Below are positions 8,850 to 16,596 of a DNA stretch of 25,000 nt, one piece after another. Origin of the DNA: Chara braunii (lineage: Eukaryota > Streptophyta > Charophyceae > Charales > Characeae); the NCBI GenBank assembly GCA_003427395.1, contig BFEA01000253.1, positions 288,466 through 313,465 of the forward strand, given 5' to 3'. The position numbers were made by a program, and so were the translations under genes. A model generated the notes under the pieces. It saw only the letters and a list, made by a program, of their open reading frames with translations, was not told the DNA's origin and did not search any database. Each line of letters starts with the position of its first letter. Position 1 is the stretch's first letter.

Positions 8850-9913
8850 CTACCAGCGGGAAGGGACGTGATGCGTTCCATCCACAGCGACCAGGAGTGC
8901 ATCATCCTTTTTTTCCAAGAAGGAGGGTAATTCATGAACGAATCCTTTTACCGGGGCGAAGGTTTGCAAGTCTTGTATTATCGCCCCTTGGATGGCCAAC
9001 GGCGCATAATGAAACTCGACCCAGAAGTTGCTTTCCATGATTTGCTGCTTGCGGTCGTCCGCAGAAAGCGGTTCAGGCGGTCGTCGCCTGTCCACCTGCA
9101 CCCCCAGTCCGCGGAATTTAACGTTCTCCAGGTGAAGGAGGTGGGCGTGGTCTCCAGGGTACAGGGCCAAGACTGTGATAGTGGAGGTCCCTAGTGATTC
9201 TATGAGGAAGTGGTCCTCCACATCCCTTGCTGAGAATTTAAAAGATCTGATTATGGTGGACACCCATTTTATCCGATCATTCATTGCCACCGTGGATTGA
9301 ACATCTTGGAAGCGGAGCTGGACTGCATGGGAAGAATAAATCCTGTTCCTGGTCGCCACTGCTTGTGGCGGGAACTTATATATTGGGCGAATGAAGCCCT
9401 GTACTTCCTGATACATTTTGTGAGGGCGGACATGTAACTTCTGAATGAAGTGACTCCGTGTGGGTTGGATGGCATTAAGAGCCAGGAGGTCGGTATCCTG
9501 GTGTTGAACGGGGGGGGCAACAGCGACCCCAAAGATGGGGAAGACGGGGCAGGCCGCTCTCCCCCTCCTTCGTTATCTGCTCCCGCCATTCTGGCCGAGC
9601 TTGTGAGAGCCGCAGCCCATGTCAGATTAGGCACTGGGCAAGGATTGCTTGACCCTGCCCCAGGTTGTGACGGGGCTTGTGGCGGGACCCAGGGGCCGTG
9701 AACCACCCTTGCTGGAGCCTTATCTCCCATGGGTTGCTTCAGCCTAGTTGGGGGTTGTTTCCTGCGGTCATTCAGTGGTGGTGTGGCCTTGGGCACCGGT
9801 CGCCATTGCCCTGTTGGCCGGCGGGTGACGGGCTGCGCCCACACGGGTGTGTGTTGGGGATAACCTTTTATGTGGAAGGGAAGGCCCTTCCCTTGTGCTC
9901 CCCTCTTCCCCAT
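8850..9913 (-). pseudogene. ORF1 N-terminal part: Pro-rich leader and DUF4283-like domain
   Basis: The ATG at 9913 opens a Pro/Arg-rich leader of about 130 residues. An indel in a C8 run (plus-strand G's near 9513-9520) moves the frame. Beyond it the protein reads QDTDLLALNAIQPTRSHF, then the fold from FIRPIYKF to KKDDALLVAVDG. Blocks such as TITVLALYPGD, NFWVEFHYAPL and DALLVAVD alternate with helices. With the zinc knuckle that follows, this resembles the DUF4283 RNA-binding module of plant LINE ORF1 proteins. That match is by pattern only; a profile search would settle it. The domain ends at a TAG (8850) caused by a one-base shift, after which the adjacent frame continues VDAWNYIYGGKPIVVPV into the knuckle. 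Confidence 0.6.
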
Positions 9914-10016
9914 GGGGGGCGGGTCGTTTTGAATCAGTGTTTGGTCACTCAGGGGTGGGGGGATTATTCGATCCTACCCTTCAGCCTGTTCTTCTTCCTC
10001 TTTCCCTGAACCCCTT

Positions 10017-10158
10017 CTTCTGCTTTGATGATTTTATGCTTCATATATACGTATGTACCCTTATCGTATATAACTATATGTCCAATTCTTCTTCTGTTTT
10101 GATGCTTTTATGCTTTCATATATACGTATGTACCCTTATCATGTATATTTATATGTCA
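10017..10158 (-). repeat. two 74-bp tandem units upstream of the LINE ORF1
   Basis: CTTCTG.TTTGATG begins at 10017 and again at 10091. Both units share CATATATACGTATGTACCCTTATC with a few differences elsewhere. They sit about 100 bp upstream of the ORF1 start on the minus strand, where the 5' UTR should be, and the region 9914-10200 contains no ORF of note. Tandem 5' UTR monomers act as promoters in some animal L1s; that role here is only inference. Confidence 0.85.
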
Positions 10159-10199
10159 AAATTTTGTACAGTCACCCAATTGACTTGACAGGTGTCATA

Positions 10200-10620
10200 T
10201 ATTGCTCGCCACTTGTACTTCACCGTACCGTTCTAGGGTGCCTGGGCGGAGGGATGCAGGCCACAAAGGACACACTGACCGGCAGTCCTCCGCGTAAGGG
10301 CTGGGGGACGATCAGAGATGAGCTTTTTTTTTTTGAAATGCCACTTCACCCAACCCACCCAAAATTTTCTTAGTACATGCAACCCTTAAAAAAAAAAAAA
10401 AAAAAGGTTTGAAGATGATCCAACCCACCCAAGCATTCTTTTGAATTTTTCCGCCCACGCCCAACCCACCCGCCACCCGTAAAAAAGGGGCACCCAGACC
10501 CACCCGCACCCGCAAGAAAATCATTGCCCGCCCGCACCCGGGATGTAGTATTTTTTCACCCGCAGCCGGCCGTGCCCGCTATTGTCCATCCCTTCGAACA
10601 TTTACAGACAATAGGACATT
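10200..10620. other. gene-free stretch with CCCACCC-type motifs and poly-A
   Basis: No credible gene. CCAACCCACCC-like motifs recur about six times from 10343 to 10530, mixed with CACCCGCACCCGC. An 18-A run lies at 10388-10405. The C-rich clusters could form i-motif or, on the minus strand, G-quadruplex structures. Confidence 0.7.
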
Positions 10621-10644
10621 ACGACGTGTCATGACAAAATCAAA

Positions 10645-10647
<3 letters not shown>

Positions 10648-10702
<55 letters not shown>
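10648..10702. repeat. (GA)n microsatellite, 55 bp
   Basis: Uninterrupted GA dinucleotides. It is the complement of the TC arrays that follow, so it could fold back on them. Confidence 0.98.
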
Positions 10703-10704
<2 letters not shown>

Positions 10705-10714
10705 CTGTCTCTCT

Positions 10715-10810
10715 CACAGGAATCACCCACGTCTCTCTCTATCTGTCTCTCTCACAGGAATCGCCCACGTCTCTCTCTATCTGTCTTTCTCACAGGAATC
10801 GCCCACGTCA
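10715..10810. repeat. 38-bp minisatellite, about 2.5 copies
   Basis: CACAGGAATC(A/G)CCCACGTC begins at 10715, 10753 and 10791, exactly 38 bp apart, separated by CTCTCTATCTGTCT-type filler. Located between the GA and TC arrays. Confidence 0.93.
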
Positions 10811-10818
10811 TGGCCTTG

Positions 10819-10820
<2 letters not shown>

Positions 10821-10882
<62 letters not shown>
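10821..10882. repeat. (TC)n microsatellite, 62 bp
   Basis: Uninterrupted TC dinucleotides. Long Ser-Leu and Arg-Glu ORFs over this segment are artefacts of the repeat. Confidence 0.98.
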
Positions 10883-10887
<5 letters not shown>

Positions 10888-10940
10888 TCGGATTTCATGC
10901 CTGAATCGGAGTGTGTTTGTGGAGAGATGCGAAAAAGTGG

Positions 10941-10942
<2 letters not shown>

Positions 10943-11014
<72 letters not shown>
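10943..11014. repeat. (TC)n microsatellite, 72 bp
   Basis: A second uninterrupted TC array, 60 bp from the first. The spacer between them is unique sequence. Confidence 0.98.
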
Positions 11015-11016
<2 letters not shown>

Positions 11017-11041
11017 GTTGCTCACTCGTAGCAGTGTTGTT

Positions 11042-11130
11042 GCTCCCCAGGGCTGTCAGTGCGTGGCTCCCCAGGCCGTTGGTGCGTGGCTCGCAGCCGC
11101 GCTGTTGCTCCCCAGGCCGTCGGTGCGTTG
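11042..11130. repeat. degenerate 24-bp GC-rich repeat
   Basis: GCTCCCCAG begins at 11042, 11066 and 11107, each followed by G(G/C)C.GT..GTGCGT. The first two are 24 bp apart; the third follows a diverged copy. No gene is visible. Confidence 0.75.
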
Positions 11131-11229
11131 CCCCCCTCCTCTCCGCCCCACCACCTTCTCCCTGCTGCTGAACCATGCACAAGTTGTGTCGTCGCTGGAT
11201 GACGGCGCCAAAATTCAAAGCGCTCCATA

Positions 11230-11570
11230 AGTTCAAAAGTGGGGAGTGAACCTTGCGACATGTTGTGGTTAGGTTCGCCCCCTGTTGTTTTAATGGGAGC
11301 GAAACTCAACACCCCATTTGAAAGCGGTAACTCATCCAAACGTGGGCCGTGGTGCAGCCGCCAAGAGGCAAGAGCGGCATGAGAAAAAAATGATAGAAGG
11401 TTCGTGCTTTTTTTTTTTCAGGAGGACCTCGACCTTTTTTTTTTTTTCCAGGCAGGCCGATGACGGGACTTGACATTTCATGCGTGCACCTTCGACTTTT
11501 TTAGGGGGGTGGACATTTCATGCAGGGATTGGTGAAGGGGGGGGGGGGTCCTCATGGGTTGTCCTGGGTC
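11230..11570. other. gene-free stretch with T-runs and a repeated GACATTTCATGC
   Basis: No gene seen. T-runs lie at 11408-11419 and 11435-11448. The word GACATTTCATGC occurs twice (near 11471 and 11512), and a 10-G run lies near 11540. This may be a decayed small transposable element, but no ends were recognised. Confidence 0.5.
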
Positions 11571-11765
11571 TGTGGGTCGGGTGACCCAGGCCTAGCACTC
11601 ACCCAACTGTCACCCACCCACTCGGGTGACCCAGGCCTAATGTTGACCCACCTATCACCCACCCAGGCTGCCTGGCCTTGACCCGCCCTCATCCCACCCA
11701 GGTCACCTTATCAAGATCCGCACCTGACCCAATGTCCTCGTGGGTGGGGTGGGTGCGGGTCTGGG
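11570..11765. repeat. repeats of GGGTGACCCAGGCCTA and CACCCACCC
   Basis: GGGTGACCCAGGCCTA occurs at about 11578 and 11624, each followed by A/G-CTGTCACCCACCC-type sequence at a spacing of about 46 bp. A G-rich segment (GTGGGTGGGGTGGGTGCGGGT) lies on the other side near 11740, so the C-rich and G-rich parts could pair or form a quadruplex. Related in motif to 10343-10530. Confidence 0.7.
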
Positions 11766-11796
11766 TACCCGGTGCTCATCTCTGGGGACGATGCAC

Positions 11797-12090
11797 GGGC
11801 GAGTCAGATGTGGAGGGCGGGGAGAGGGTGGAGTGTGGAGTGGAAAAGGGAAGAGGGTGGAGGGAAGGAGCGGACAAATAGGCAGCCAGCTGGACCCTCG
11901 CGTGAAACCCGAAAGGGGGCGGTACACGGGCGAGTCGGTACATGGGCGAGTCGGATATGCAGGGCACATGCAAGAGTGTGAGCAAATCTGTTCCGGAGGG
12001 GAAGGTGCTGGGGAAAGGGGAGAGGGTGGAGGAGAGGACCGGACAGGTAGGCAACCAGCAGGACTCACGTGTGAAACCTGCTCTGTTGTA
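11797..12090. repeat. 147-bp-offset duplicated segment
   Basis: GGGCGAGTC(A/G)GAT begins at 11797 and again at 11944, with a short extra copy near 11927. Both copies continue with a purine-rich GGGGAGAGGGTGGAG part, then ACCGGACA/CGGACAAATAGGCA.CCAGC and CGTGAAACC. Insertions and deletions separate the copies. ORFs in this segment exist on both strands only because the sequence is purine-rich. Confidence 0.8.
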
Positions 12091-12163
12091 GCACCGGGCG
12101 AGCGATCTCATGTATTATGATTCCTTCGGTCTGTTGTTGTATTGTGATTTCGTCGGTCCGTTG

Positions 12164-12352
12164 CTACCTCAGGCAATCAGTCTCATTGCTCCGGCCCCCC
12201 AAGCGGGCCAGCCTCCTCAATTCTCGCCACAGATCCCGCCAATACTTCTTTCGCTGTTTTGATAGATCGTCGTCCTCCGGCAGTTCACGATCTCCGTACT
12301 CGGATTCTCCTCGCCGCAAGCCTACTCTTCTCTCCCTTCTCGCCGTCTTCAT
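12164..12352 (-). pseudogene. possible coding remnant, charged helical fragment
   Basis: A 62-codon minus-strand fragment with an acidic part (ESEYGDRELPEDDDL) followed by a basic helical part (KYWRDLWRELRRLARL). Upstream on the same strand (about 12578-12420) a second frame gives an acidic EDWEEEIQGPEEAERGL stretch. Together they look like a decayed charged protein, perhaps a retroelement gag, spread over several frames. I recognise no family. The opposite strand also has an ORF, so chance cannot be excluded. Confidence 0.3.
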
Positions 12353-12419
12353 CTACCTTTTCTCCACCATAGTTTTGGAAATCAGGTCAACGCACTTGTC
12401 CTTGTTGCCCCGCTAAGCT

Positions 12420-13080
12420 AAGCCAACCCTCGCTCCGCCTCCTCCGGACCCTGGATCTCTTCCTCCCAGTCTTCTTGGCGCTCCACTCCTCCAGACTCCG
12501 AATCTGTTCGTTCCGGCCTACTTGGCACTTCTGGTCCCCCAGCAGCGCCAGCAGCTTCTCTACCTCCGCTGCCCTCACGTCAGGCCTCCTCGACGGTGTT
12601 ATCGATGTTATTGATGCCGGGCAGGTTGTACCCTCCCACCCATTGACCGAATCCCTCGCCGAGCGACTCTTAGCACTCCGACTTGACTCGTACTATTTTC
12701 AGTCCCATCGCTGTCCCCCCCGGAGCATGTCCCAGTGTCGCTGCTTGTGCATCGACGTTGCCTGTTGTCTCTCACCTGCCTCGAGGGGATCCCAGTCTCC
12801 TCGGTCGTCCCCCTCTCCTTGCACCCTTCAGCATCCTTCCTCACACCCACCGCGCGACAAGACACGCCCGTCCCGCGGCCTCGCCACAGCCCCGCAGCAC
12901 TAAGGGCTATGGGCGACGGGATCGGCCTTCCCAGCGTCAACCTAACCTTGTCGTCGTTGATGTCAACGCTACGCTATTGTGGCCGAGGTGCAACCGGGCC
13001 CAGGCCGGTCGGCTCGTCCAGCGCTCTCGCCTTCCGCGCTGTCGGTTGTGATGTCACGGGCCTGACCAGCTGACCAGCCT
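12420..13080. other. GC-rich stretch with overlapping ORFs, no assignable gene
   Basis: Overlapping ORFs of 60-140 codons exist on both strands (for example plus 12475-12903 and minus 12940-12608). None has a recognisable motif, and their composition (Ser/Pro/Arg-rich on the plus strand) is what C-rich DNA gives by chance. A plus-strand transcript ending at the AATAAA near 13222 is possible but unsupported. Confidence 0.4.
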
Positions 13081-13177
13081 AGGTAAATTCAGACTTTTAT
13101 AATCACTCATCACATTCCAATGGGATCCCAACGCAGGTCTGTACTTCATCAGTTTAGGGCTGTACAAAGTTACTACA

Positions 13178-13218
13178 AACTGAGGTAGTTGTTGTTGATG
13201 TCAACAATTACTTCAGTT
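13178..13218 (+). other. stem-loop with 17-bp stem, followed by AATAAA
   Basis: Arms AACTGAGGTAGTTGTTG (13178-13194) and CAACAATTACTTCAGTT (13202-13218) enclose a 7-base loop. In plus-strand RNA all 17 positions pair, two of them as G-U. The AATAAA starting four bases downstream (13222) is a polyadenylation-signal match. It may be a 3'-end element or chance. Confidence 0.6.
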
Positions 13219-13278
13219 ATGCAATAAAATCATTGGTCAACATTCACACAAGCCCGGACAACACCAATCAATCTTAGG

Positions 13279-14373
13279 CTTGGACCCCACTGGCCGGCGG
13301 CTGGAAACGTTTTGGCGTGGAAGCCTTGGCGATTTTGGACCCCACTGGGGCGCCATGAATTTTTTTTGGGGAATGCGAATGTCGTTTTCAGACCCCACTG
13401 CCATTCTGGAAACACTGTTGGCCGTGTTTCTACATGGCTGGCGGCTGGAAACTCTCCGCCAGAAACTGGCAGTCATTTTCCAAAACGTCCTCCAGCAGGC
13501 TACGAAGTGCAAAGCGCCAACCGTTGGCATCGAGGCTGGCGAGGTGTGGTACAGTAAACGGGCGTCGCGGACACCGAGACTCCAAAATCCATCACACGGT
13601 GTCGTGGACGGCACGTGGTGCCCCACACGAACAAGCCAACCCGAAAGGTTAGCATGTCCGCTGGTCAATTGAGGTTCCACGAATGGACCAAAGTGGATGC
13701 AACGATCCCATTGAAACCCCCAGAAGAATTCCTGGACTTCTCCCCCCCCCCCATCTAATTGTCTAGTGGAAATGAAGTGGTACGGAATGGACTCTGCATA
13801 ACACTAATTCAAAAAAGAGAGTTTTGGTACTAAACGGGTAGGAGGGGAGGGGGAGGGACTAGTTTGTAGTAGTAGGTATCTGGCGCCCGTTTCAGGCTGA
13901 AGAGGTTTACTCCCCTCTCTCAATAGCCTGCTCAGTCAATCCCCTGGATTCCAGGGTAATCAATGCTGGCAGGAACCCCTTATTTTTTTTTCCTTACACA
14001 CTCTAAATTCATTTTGTATATGGGACGTTGGACCCATTTTCCAGCAGGTGATGCTCCTCACCAATAGATGGAGCCTCTTCCGAAGTGCTAGTGGTGTCTG
14101 CTCTTATGAGCACCACTATCACCAAAGGGGGTGCCTTTTCAGAAGAAGAAAAAAAAAAAAAGCATGTCTGCTGGTCCATGCAGGTTGTCCATAGTTTCCT
14201 TTTTGGGAGGTGCCCCTCTCGGGTTTCCTAATGTGGCAAGCATGGCTGTTTCCAAAACCCCGCCAGAAATCAGCAGTGTGGTCGCGTCGAAACGTGCCAA
14301 TTCCTTTCCCCCGATGTTGGCCACAAACCGGCGGCCGAGTACCTTTTCCAGTTGCCGACCAGTGGGGTCCAAG
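13279..14373. repeat. 29-bp inverted repeat and dispersed GGACCCCACTGG motif
   Basis: The 29 bp at 13279-13307 (CTTGGACCCCACTGG, then CGGC and CTGGAAA) match the reverse complement of 14345-14373 at 26 of 29 positions. Additional plus-strand copies of the core lie at 13337-13348 and 13391-13400, and the GGCGGCTGGAAAC half recurs near 13440. ORFs reading from the two ends both begin DPTGR.LE. This may be a foldback or DNA element of about 1.1 kb, or a repeat family with this core. No target-site duplication was identified. Confidence 0.65.
13680..14120. other. gene-free stretch
   Basis: No ORF of interest. Short runs of C (13740-13752) and T (13982-13991) are the only structure seen. Confidence 0.6.
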
Positions 14374-14399
14374 TCTGAGAGAGAGAGAGAGAGAATGGG

Positions 14400-15180
14400 G
14401 AGTCAGGGAGCGAGAAAGGCCGAAGTAGATATATCGTTGATGAAAAATAAAAAACCGAACGCGATTGTAAGTCGTAAAATGCAGCAAGGTGGCATGGCCT
14501 GACTAGTTTCCACCGGTCCGCCTACTGGCCCTTATCAGACACATAACAAAGCTCTGCCCTCGGATCATTGTACAACGTACCTAGTACGTGGTATGGTCAT
14601 TATCTATGTACTATGAGCTGAGTGGCTGGATTTGGATTCAACACGGGGTCCGCATTAAATAATTTAACGCGCATCTAGCTTTCCATCCCGGTGTCGCACT
14701 TTTTCCAGTCAAGCCACTTCGGGAGACCGGAAAACCAACAGGCTGTCACGCACGCACAATTTTGATTGTGCTTGCAATAGATAAAATAAATTAAATAAAG
14801 AAAATCCCTTCATAAAGTGTGCGCCCGGCTTCGAGGGAGACCCTTCAATTGCGCTCTTCGCCGGTCCCCGATCTTAGGAATCTTTTATTTTTATTCGGAA
14901 CAGCAGAGAATCATGCAATTAATAATCATAAAATTATGGAGTGTTTTGCATGCATCAATTATGTCGATTTTATTTTGAGAACTGTGACAGAATCACTAAA
15001 GAATGCAAACATCAAGCATGGCAATGCAAAGAAGCAAGACTGACTGACTCAAGCAAAGACGAGGGCAAATAGATGAGGGAAGAATGAGAACTCATAATAG
15101 TCTCAGGGAGTACATATGGAAGAGAACATGACCAGCACCAATCAAGAGTCATCACTCAACCCTCTAAACTTCACTCTCCA
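14400..15180. other. AT-richer gene-free stretch
   Basis: No supported gene. A plus-strand ORF at 14819-15043 (74 codons, no good start, no motif) is probably chance. A short hairpin GCACAAT-TTTG-ATTGTGC lies at about 14754-14771, and an AATAAA-rich segment at 14778-14800. Base composition changes here from the repeat-rich left part to the more even right part. Confidence 0.5.
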
Positions 15181-15184
15181 TCAG

Positions 15185-15838
15185 TCACTTTGTTGCCTGT
15201 CGTCTGGGCTTCTTGCCATGTCTCCGTACTCTCTGAGGTTGTGGCTTCTGAATGTAAAGCCACCTGTAGCCCACTAGTTCCAGACACTTCCAGCCAAGTC
15301 CCATAATGCGGAAGTCAAGCATGGCACAAAATTCCTCACATAACGTGGGGAGATAGGGCCGAGAGAAAATGCCCCTCCTGAGATGTGGAAACTCTGAGGG
15401 CTCGGTCACCGCCTCATAGTCAATCTCTACCTGCGATATGTACCTCTTGGCCAAGTCCACCAGTCCACCCCAATAAAAGTCGTCAATGAGGTAGTAGGGG
15501 ACCGACAGTTTGGGGTAGTCAGCGAAAAGCTTAGGACCAAAGCTATAGACTAGCTTTGTGTTCCCCTGGAGCCTCTCAACTTTCCATTGCACAAACCCGG
15601 CTGCTGCGGACCACACTGCATCAAAATGAGGGTGTGTCTCATTCCCTTTCTTCAAAAAGATCCGCAGATCGCTGACTGTACCCTCAGCGGACTCAGTATG
15701 GGCGATGAAGATAGGCAGATCTTCGCACTTGAACCCATCAATACTGACATACCTGTAGGGGAAACTCTCCCTGGCTGCGATCAGGTTGAGACTTTCAAGG
15801 ACCGACTGGTCCATTGTGATGGGGTTGATCTCTCTCAT
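15185..15838 (-). CDS. orphan protein of 217 aa with basic C-terminal tail
   Basis: An ATG-initiated frame of 217 codons, the longest intact frame outside the LINE, with the balanced composition of a real folded protein. It has aromatic-rich blocks (FPYRYVSIDGFKC, VPYYLIDDFYWGGLVDLA, LVGYRWLYIQKP) and ends in RRHGKKPRRQATK, a basic tail suited to nucleic-acid binding or nuclear targeting. No signal peptide or membrane segment is evident. The frame stays open upstream of the ATG to about 16018, through a Ser/Ile/Asn/Gln-rich stretch (SISISIQKVSIS), so a longer product or an upstream exon is possible. I recognise no family. It could be a host gene, an exon, or a gene of an unrecognised integrated element. 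Confidence 0.5.
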   Translation of the reverse strand: MREINPITMDQSVLESLNLIAARESFPYRYVSIDGFKCEDLPIFIAHTESAEGTVSDLRIFLKKGNETHPHFDAVWSAAAGFVQWKVERLQGNTKLVYSFGPKLFADYPKLSVPYYLIDDFYWGGLVDLAKRYISQVEIDYEAVTEPSEFPHLRRGIFSRPYLPTLCEEFCAMLDFRIMGLGWKCLELVGYRWLYIQKPQPQRVRRHGKKPRRQATK

Positions 15839-16018
15839 ATGTTTGGATAGATAGCTACCTTCAGACAGAGAGAAAGGACCACTTGATTGAAGGGATCCTG
15901 GATGCTCGTTCCTGAATGTTGATATGGATACCTTTTGAATGCTGATCGAGATACTGATTAGAGTGTCGACTAAAATTTGATTGTTTTGCTGATTGATTGT
16001 TGCTTGACCACTGATTGG
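15839..16018 (-). other. open-frame upstream extension of the 217-aa ORF
   Basis: About 60 codons in the same frame as the 217-aa ORF, closed upstream by a TAA at about 16021-16019. The DNA is made of short TGATTGATTGTTG-like units, so the encoded Asn/Gln/Ile/Ser-rich sequence may be only a by-product of the repeat. No ATG is present, so translation would need an upstream exon. Confidence 0.35.
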
Positions 16019-16334
16019 TTACTGATTGACTGTTGTTGTTTGAGTTGACTATTGCTTGCCGAATAGACGGTAATTGTCACTAAACAAACAAAACCTTGGT
16101 TGCCACCTAAACGCTGTCTGGAAGTCATCCAAAGGTTACCTGAAAACTGCCCGAAAAATTATCTGAAGTTTGCATGAGAATCTGACTGCATGCTGCTCGG
16201 TCGCTACCAACGGCACTGTGCACTGCACACCGAAAGCACCGTCGAGTGCTGATCAACACTGACAGCTCTAAGTACCAGAGTCGTACGTCGCTGAGTCAGT
16301 GCTCTGGTTGTCTGAGTCTGATCCCCAATTGTTT

Positions 16335-16434
16335 AAGTCCAAGTTGCAATTGACTGAGTCCGAGTTGCAATTGTTCTGAGTCCGAGTTGCAATTGTTCTG
16401 AGTCCGAGTTGCAATTGTCTGAATCCAAGTTGCA
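16335..16434. repeat. tandem repeat of a 21-22-bp unit, five copies
   Basis: GAGTCCGAGTTGCAATTG units start at 16335, 16356, 16378, 16400 and 16421; the first and last copies are more diverged. Each full unit holds a CAATTG palindrome. A minus-strand ORF of 76 codons (16498-16268, GTG start) runs through it, but its Asn/Thr/Asp-rich product simply follows the repeat. Confidence 0.92.
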
Positions 16435-16596
16435 TAGTGGTTAAATGTTGATCAGGAAAACTAAGTAACTGCTGGTTGTATGTTATCTGATAATGCACCG
16501 TGTGTCTGACGAAAACTGATCTCTAAACTGAATTCTTTACCCTGGTGTCTTTGTCTGATGCAAACTCTTTCCTTTAAAATTGATGATTAAACTCTT

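Larger units (their letters stand above)
30..9913 (-). mobile_element. L1-type LINE (non-LTR retrotransposon), degraded, 3' end cut off
   Basis: A single minus-strand element of at least 9.9 kb with two consecutive ORFs. ORF1 is a gag-like protein with a zinc knuckle. ORF2 has, in order, an APE-type endonuclease, a reverse transcriptase with recognisable finger and palm motifs, a thumb region and a zf-RVT C-terminal zinc finger. This order is established for plant L1-type LINEs, which nick target DNA and reverse-transcribe their RNA in place. No LTRs, integrase, protease or RNase H were seen. Coding frames are easy to follow but are cut by several stops and single-base shifts, so this copy is inactive yet fairly young. 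The 3' UTR and poly-A tail are not in the window: the frame is still open where the sequence reaches the terminal A-run. The 5' boundary is uncertain and may extend to about 10160. Confidence 0.93.
4413..9913 (-). pseudogene. LINE ORF1: very long gag-like nucleic-acid-binding protein, broken
   Basis: One coding track can be followed from the ATG at 9913 (MGKRGAQGKG) to the TAA ending at 4413, about 1,830 codons. Frame changes occur in a C8 run near 9515, near 8855 and near 5800. In-frame TAG codons lie at 7135, 6679 and near 6440. Layout: Pro-rich N-terminus (9913-9480), a folded domain (about 9480-8850) resembling the DUF4283 domain of plant LINE ORF1, a zinc knuckle (about 8790-8740), a long disordered Gln/Pro-rich repeat region (8700-6440), and a charged helical C-terminal part (6414-4413). 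ORF1 products package the element RNA. Most plant LINE ORF1 proteins are a few hundred to about 1,000 residues, so this one is unusually long, partly through internal duplications. Confidence 0.72.

Noticed and set aside
10631-11236. Long Ser-Leu and Arg-Glu ORFs on both strands
   Set aside because: They are translations of the TC/GA microsatellites.
13237-13680. Overlapping ORFs on both strands (130-147 codons)
   Set aside because: GC-rich DNA with repeated GGACCCCACTGG motifs keeps several frames open at once, so neither strand is favoured.
16335-16434. Possible CRISPR array
   Set aside because: The units are contiguous with no unique spacers, the setting is eukaryotic, and no cas genes are present.
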